Part shown: piece by piece, positions 59,885-64,000 of the stretch | Layout of the letters: each line of letters starts with the position of its first letter | How positions within the stretch are numbered: the stretch's first letter is position 1 | Assembly: GCA_963082875.1 (NCBI GenBank) | Contig: OY720102.1 | Span: 15,102,990-15,166,989, forward strand | From: Corella eumyota | Lineage: Eukaryota; Chordata; Ascidiacea; Phlebobranchia; Corellidae | Reading direction: 5' to 3' | DNA: 64,000 nt | Translations under genes and position numbers: made by a program | Notes under the pieces: model-generated | The model's database searches: none | Told to the model about the DNA's origin: nothing | The model's input: only the letters and a program-made list of their open reading frames with translations

Positions 59885-60325
59885 GTGGGTGAAGCATGGT
59901 GTAGTGGTAAGAGCACTTGGCATCACTAGGTTCTGTGTTCAATTCCCACTGCTCTTATGCTAGGGTCTTAACAAACTTTAATAATATCAAATTTTTTTGT
60001 TTTGTATGTATAATAAATTCTCTTAAAAACCTAAAACTTTTTTCTCAGAGAGTCGGCCTGTACTCCTCTTACCTCAAGTTTGGTGGCCGACATTTTCTCA
60101 CAGAAAGTTTGAGCTTTTGCGATGAGTTTTTTCAACTTTGGAATTTATTTTGGATATGGTTTGGCATTTGCTGTTGGAAATTATGTAACTGACGCCAACA
60201 TTCTTGGAATGGTGAAAATTTTTTAAATATTTTTGACCGGCAGCATGGTGTAGTAGTCGGAACACTTGGCTTTACTACATGAGGACCTGGGTTCGATTCT
60301 CACTACTCTCATAACGTAGTAGCCT
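59885..60325 (+). repeat. Two SINE heads flanking MFS exon 4, unit 3
   Basis: At about 59890-59960 and 60237-60320, matching those at 29955-30395. The first has lost CTACATGA. Confidence 0.78.
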
Positions 60326-60633
60326 ACCCTTTTTTTGAACGATTTATTTTTAGGTTTTTCTATCAAATCAACCTCTAAAAAAACAAAATTGATTTAAATT
60401 TATTTTATTTTTAACTAATCTTTTATTAATTTTTTCTTAGAGCTGGCGTTGGTGTTACTTTATAGCTGGAGCTCCAGGCATAATTATGGCGATTATTTTA
60501 TATTTCTCTGTCAAAGAACCAGAACGTAAAATTATAGAACAAGCTTAAGAGAATACCAAATATGAGACAGACTTTGGTATTTAATACTTTTGATAAAATG
60601 TTTAATAAATGAAACTGTTTTTTGTAATTCTTT

Positions 60634-60895
60634 ATCCTCGATGTGGGAAGGTCGATCTCATGACCTAAACATAGAATAACATCAGTTAGAATAACATCAG
60701 TTTGGCAGTTTGGGATATTATGGAATATATTTGTCCGATAATTAATCTGCTGATTAAGTGTTGGCTCAGCAAAAGTTTATACTTTTTATGGCGCCTTACT
60801 TAAGGGCGCTACAGCATAAGAGCAGTGGGGATTAAACCCATGACCTCATGGTGGTGTAGCAAGTGTTCTTACCACTACACCATTCTGCCATTTTC
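60634..60895 (-). repeat. SINE in MFS intron 5, unit 3
   Basis: Nearly full length, ends CACTACACCATTCTGCC. Confidence 0.85.
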
Positions 60896-61204
60896 ATTAT
60901 AAGAATTATGTTTTTTAAGTCTGCCGTAAAATTTCTTATTTTTTTGGAGAAATGTTTAAAAGTTATTTGGCCTATTTTGCAAACTATATTTTTAACTAAG
61001 CTATTTATAAACCTGGCTATAAATTTTATTATTTAGAAAAGCAGTCGGTGTTGAAATCAATTTTGACAACTTTCAAATTATTTATCAAATCTCCAACTAT
61101 CTTATTGTTACTGGTTGGGGCTTCATTCAGACATTCTGGTTAGTTTTATATTTATGATTAAAATCCTTAGTCGGTGCTTCAACATGCCGGTACTTGGAAT
61201 CAAA

Positions 61205-61375
61205 CTTTAAACCTCACCCTACATACTGTAGTGGTCGAATCACTTGGCTTTACTACATGAGGTCTTTGGTTTGATCCCTTCTGCTCTCATGCTGTAGTGC
61301 TTTTGAGTAAGGCGCTATAAGCGGTTTGAACTCCTGCTGAGCTGTCGACCTTCCCACATCGAGGATAACAAAATC
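61205..61375 (+). repeat. SINE in MFS intron 6, unit 3, internally deleted
   Basis: The head and start of the body are joined directly to TCGACCTTCCCACATCGAGG. The pair in unit 1 (15247-15630) has collapsed to one here, probably by recombination between the two SINEs. Confidence 0.75.
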
Positions 61376-61668
61376 TAAATTAAATTTTAATATTTTCAGC
61401 AAGTTTTTGTTGGTCTTACAACAGTCAGTTATATTTTGATCAATATTACCCCGGCACAGAGGTGGGGTTGTGGATGAGTTTAACTTCCATCGTTGGTGGA
61501 ACAATTGGGATAATCACTGGTGGAATTTTGTCTGATTTACTCGCTTCTAAATACGGTAATCTTTATTTTGATTTTATTATTAAAAAATCGATTTTACTGA
61601 ATGGACACTTTTCTAAAATAGTTTTCGAAAATGGCATTATCTGAAAATTTTGACATAAATTAAAGGTT

Positions 61669-61907
61669 GGCAGCATGGTGTAGTGGTCAAAACCCCTGTC
61701 TTTACTACATAAGTTACTGCTTCCATGCTGTAGAGCCCTTGAGTAAGGCGCTATAAACAATATAAACTCCTGCTGAGCCAACACTTAATCAGCAGCTTAA
61801 TTATTGAGAAATTAATATATCCCAAACTGTCAACTTGAGACCGGGTCGGGGTAACTGATGTTACTCTATGTTTAGGTCGTGCATTCGACCTTCCCACATC
61901 GAGGATA
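61669..61907 (+). repeat. SINE in MFS intron 7, unit 3
   Basis: As at 15926, but it lacks the B box (ATAAGTTACTGCTTCC). Confidence 0.85.
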
Positions 61908-62514
61908 AATAAGTACAAAAACAGTTTTATTTTCAGAGAAGGGATAGGGTATAAGGGGGTTAATATAAATGTCCCATTATGTGTAAATTGACAGTATTAT
62001 TAATATAACACAAATTTTGTAGATTTGTATTTAGAAATATTTCATTTTTTGGGGGGTTTAATTTTAAATCTAATTTTTTTAGGTGTACGAACAAGATTGT
62101 GGGTTTTGGTCGTTAGTCAAGCAATAGCCTGCCCTCTAGCGGCGGGAACTCTTTACTTTTCTCCGCCTTATGCTTTTATTTCGCTCTTTGGAGCTTATTT
62201 ATTCGGTAAATAGTTTCATATTTTTTTAAGAGAACAGTTACCCCGACCCAGTTTTGAGATGACTTTATTGTAATCAAATTTTATTTAAAACACAGCGGAA
62301 ATGTGGTTCGGAGTTTTGTTCACTGTTTTGGTTGAGTTCTTTCCTGCCCAGTCACGCGAGACAGCGATCGCTATGTTTATTTTTGTGATCAATAATATTG
62401 GAGGGAATGCCCCTCTTATAGTACCACCTATGATCAAAGTTTTAGGTTTCAGGGAAGCACTGTACATCGTTTACCCAGGATTTTACTTGGCTAGTAAGTT
62501 TTTTTTCTTTATAA

Positions 62515-62748
62515 TTGTTTATCCTCGATGTGGGAAGGTCAACTTTACAGCCTAAACATGGAAGTATATTTGTTACCCTGACCCAGTCTCGAGTTGCCTG
62601 TGGCAGTTCGGGATATTATAAAGATTATAATTGTCGATAATTATGCTGCTGATTAAGTGCTGGCTTAGCAGGAGTTTATAGCACCTTACTCAATAACGTT
62701 ACAGCTTGAGAGCAGTGGGAATCGAACCCACGACCTCATGCAGCAAAG
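62515..62748 (-). repeat. SINE in MFS intron 9, unit 3
   Basis: Same shortened SINE as at 16790 and 46309. Confidence 0.85.
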
Positions 62749-63401
62749 CCAAGTTTTTTAAATAATATTTTATTGGTTTATATAGTTTGATTTTTAAACC
62801 TGGTTTAATTTATTTTTTTGGTTAGTTTTTACGAAAACTTTTTTCTAATTTTAGGTTCTTTTTTTTTTGTTGACTCAAATTTCTCTTCTGCATGGTTCAC
62901 CGCACATGAGCATTAAAGCGAATAATTGTGAAGAAAGTGAAGCGATATTTAATAAAACGAAACTTTAAATTGAAAAAAAGTTTTTGAATTATGTTAAACA
63001 TTTATAAATTTAAAAAATTTTATCATGACAATATTTTAATTTTTTTAAATATTTATTAGTGAAATTATTTTATAATTTTTTGCCAAAATTTTTTTAAAGT
63101 TATTTTTAATATTATACTAGTGAGTTATTTTAGTTCCTAAATTATTTGTTGCCATTCTTGCTGTTTTTATTTTCTAATTTATATCAACTAAACAGAAATT
63201 TAAATAATTTTACAGTTTTTATTACTTTTAAGATTTTGTATTTCCTTACTTTATAATTACTCCATATTTTATGAGAAATTATTATTGTTTTATATTTCTG
63301 AAATATATTTTGTTTTTGTTACTTCTTTTAAAATTTTAGAAAACTATAAAATTGATTTTATCTATTTTTTGAGATTATTTTTCGAAAATGCAAATTATTT
63401 A

Positions 63402-63702
63402 TAGTGATGTGCCGATCAAAATGGTGATCGTAAATCGCCGATTTTTGAAGGTATTTTGCGATCACCCGATCAAGGTCCAAAATCGGCAGATCGGTAATTA
63501 CGTCACATTTAATTTTACGTCACAAATAAACACGCACATGCCTTAACCACATAGATTCCATAAACTTTTACAGCGCTTTATTTCCGCGCTAGTAAAATTG
63601 TTTTTAGTTCTTGTAAATTATACTGAATATTACGGTTAAATATTTAAACGTGTAAATAAGTAGAAGTGTTTAACATACAGGGTCAATTTTTTTGTATTGA
63701 GT
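63402..63702. mobile_element. hAT-type MITE, unit 3, right end lost
   Basis: The left end TAGTGATGTGCCGATC is intact. The right ~80 bp and nearly the whole satellite that should follow are missing; the sequence jumps from TTTTTTTGTATTGA to GTAGCATTCGTGTAAG. Confidence 0.85.
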
Positions 63703-64000
63703 AGCATTCGTGTAAGATCTGAAAGTTAATAAATAATTATAAACATGTGAACAACATGTTTATTATATTGACTTTAGTTCAAGGTCTGCAAAATGTTGCA
63801 ATTCAGTAAACACAAATTTACTGAGAATTTCGCAAACATTGCGTAAATATTTTGCAGAATTTCTGCAATCACAGCTGATATTGACCTTATAAAAACATCA
63901 AGTTTTATAAAGAACTTCCTGTTATGCAGCCATCAATATTTGTCCTAGCTGATACCAACGAGTTTTATTTATCGATATTATAAATGATTAACCAAATTCA
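63703..64000. repeat. Start of a fourth duplication unit
   Basis: A sliver of the 55-bp satellite (GTAGCATTCGTGTAAG) is followed by the unit-head repeat (ACATGTTTATTATATTGAC onward). The tandem array therefore continues beyond the window. Confidence 0.85.

Larger units (their letters stand above)
58628..62968 (+). pseudogene. Spinster-like MFS transporter, unit 3, all ten exons but decayed
   Basis: Exons 58628-58848, 59080-59231, 59693-59803, 60049-60211, 60441-60576, 61037-61138, 61400-61555, 62083-62205, 62296-62493 and 62855-62968. This is the only copy with the full exon set. It shows a conventional MFS layout: TM1 in exon 1, motif A (GIVGDKYNR) in exon 2, TM3-4 in exon 3, GESACTPLTSSL in exon 4, the central loop in exons 5-6, and the C-terminal helices in exons 6-10. 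Lesions: TGC to TGA near the end of exon 1, a 1-bp loss in exon 2 (CTCGACC for CTCAGGCC), GAA to TAA in exon 5, and a shorter T run in exon 10. Exon 6 is intact here (KSPTILLLLVGASFRHSG). It is most likely a dead paralogue of a transporter gene elsewhere in the genome. Confidence 0.88.

Overview
The window is AT-rich animal DNA with short introns, abundant tRNA-derived SINEs, small inverted-repeat transposons and decayed retroelements. Gene style and repeat content suggest an ascidian tunicate, probably Ciona; that is inference, since no marker gene fixes the species.

The layout is a tandem segmental duplication of a unit of roughly 15-17 kb. Each unit runs: SINE-derived 55-bp satellite, a ~600-bp AT-rich head repeat, a SINE, an inverted-repeat element with 31-bp tandem repeats, a broken BEL/Pao-type retroelement fossil on the minus strand, a four-exon gene for a secreted collagen-stalk plus F5/8C (discoidin) protein, a BED/hAT transposase relic, a spinster-like MFS transporter pseudogene, and a 383-bp hAT MITE. 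Unit 1 is about 1-18187, unit 2 18188-48300, unit 3 48301-63702, and a fourth begins at 63703.

The collagen-F5/8C genes of unit 2 (23275-26091, 262 aa) and unit 3 (51878-56492, 311 aa) have intact spliced frames. The unit 1 copy (6214-10684) carries a nonsense codon and a frameshift. Introns and flanks are near-identical between copies, yet amino-acid differences cluster in the predicted ligand-binding loops of the F5/8C domain, in the N-terminal cysteine segment, and in the length of the Gly-X-Y stalk (18 versus 35 triplets). This looks like a young, diversifying family of secreted recognition proteins.

All three MFS copies are decayed. Unit 1 has lost the first three MFS exons and in their place carries two exons of a DHHC palmitoyltransferase gene.

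The most striking object is a 13,973-bp insertion (32164-46136) that splits exon 9 of the unit 2 MFS pseudogene, with a 6-bp direct repeat TGCCCA. The uninterrupted site is present in units 1 and 3. It carries two plus-strand, multi-exon, apparently intact genes. One (36675-41092, predicted 605 aa) has two C2H2-like zinc fingers and a C-terminal tyrosine-recombinase-like domain. The other (41273-43847, predicted 208 aa) has a duplicated exon, a possible Tudor-like domain and a PKKKRK nuclear localisation signal. Clusters of GTTTCG/CGAAAC palindromes mark both outer ends and a point about 500 bp upstream of the recombinase gene. I interpret this as a large Crypton-like mobile element, possibly undescribed.
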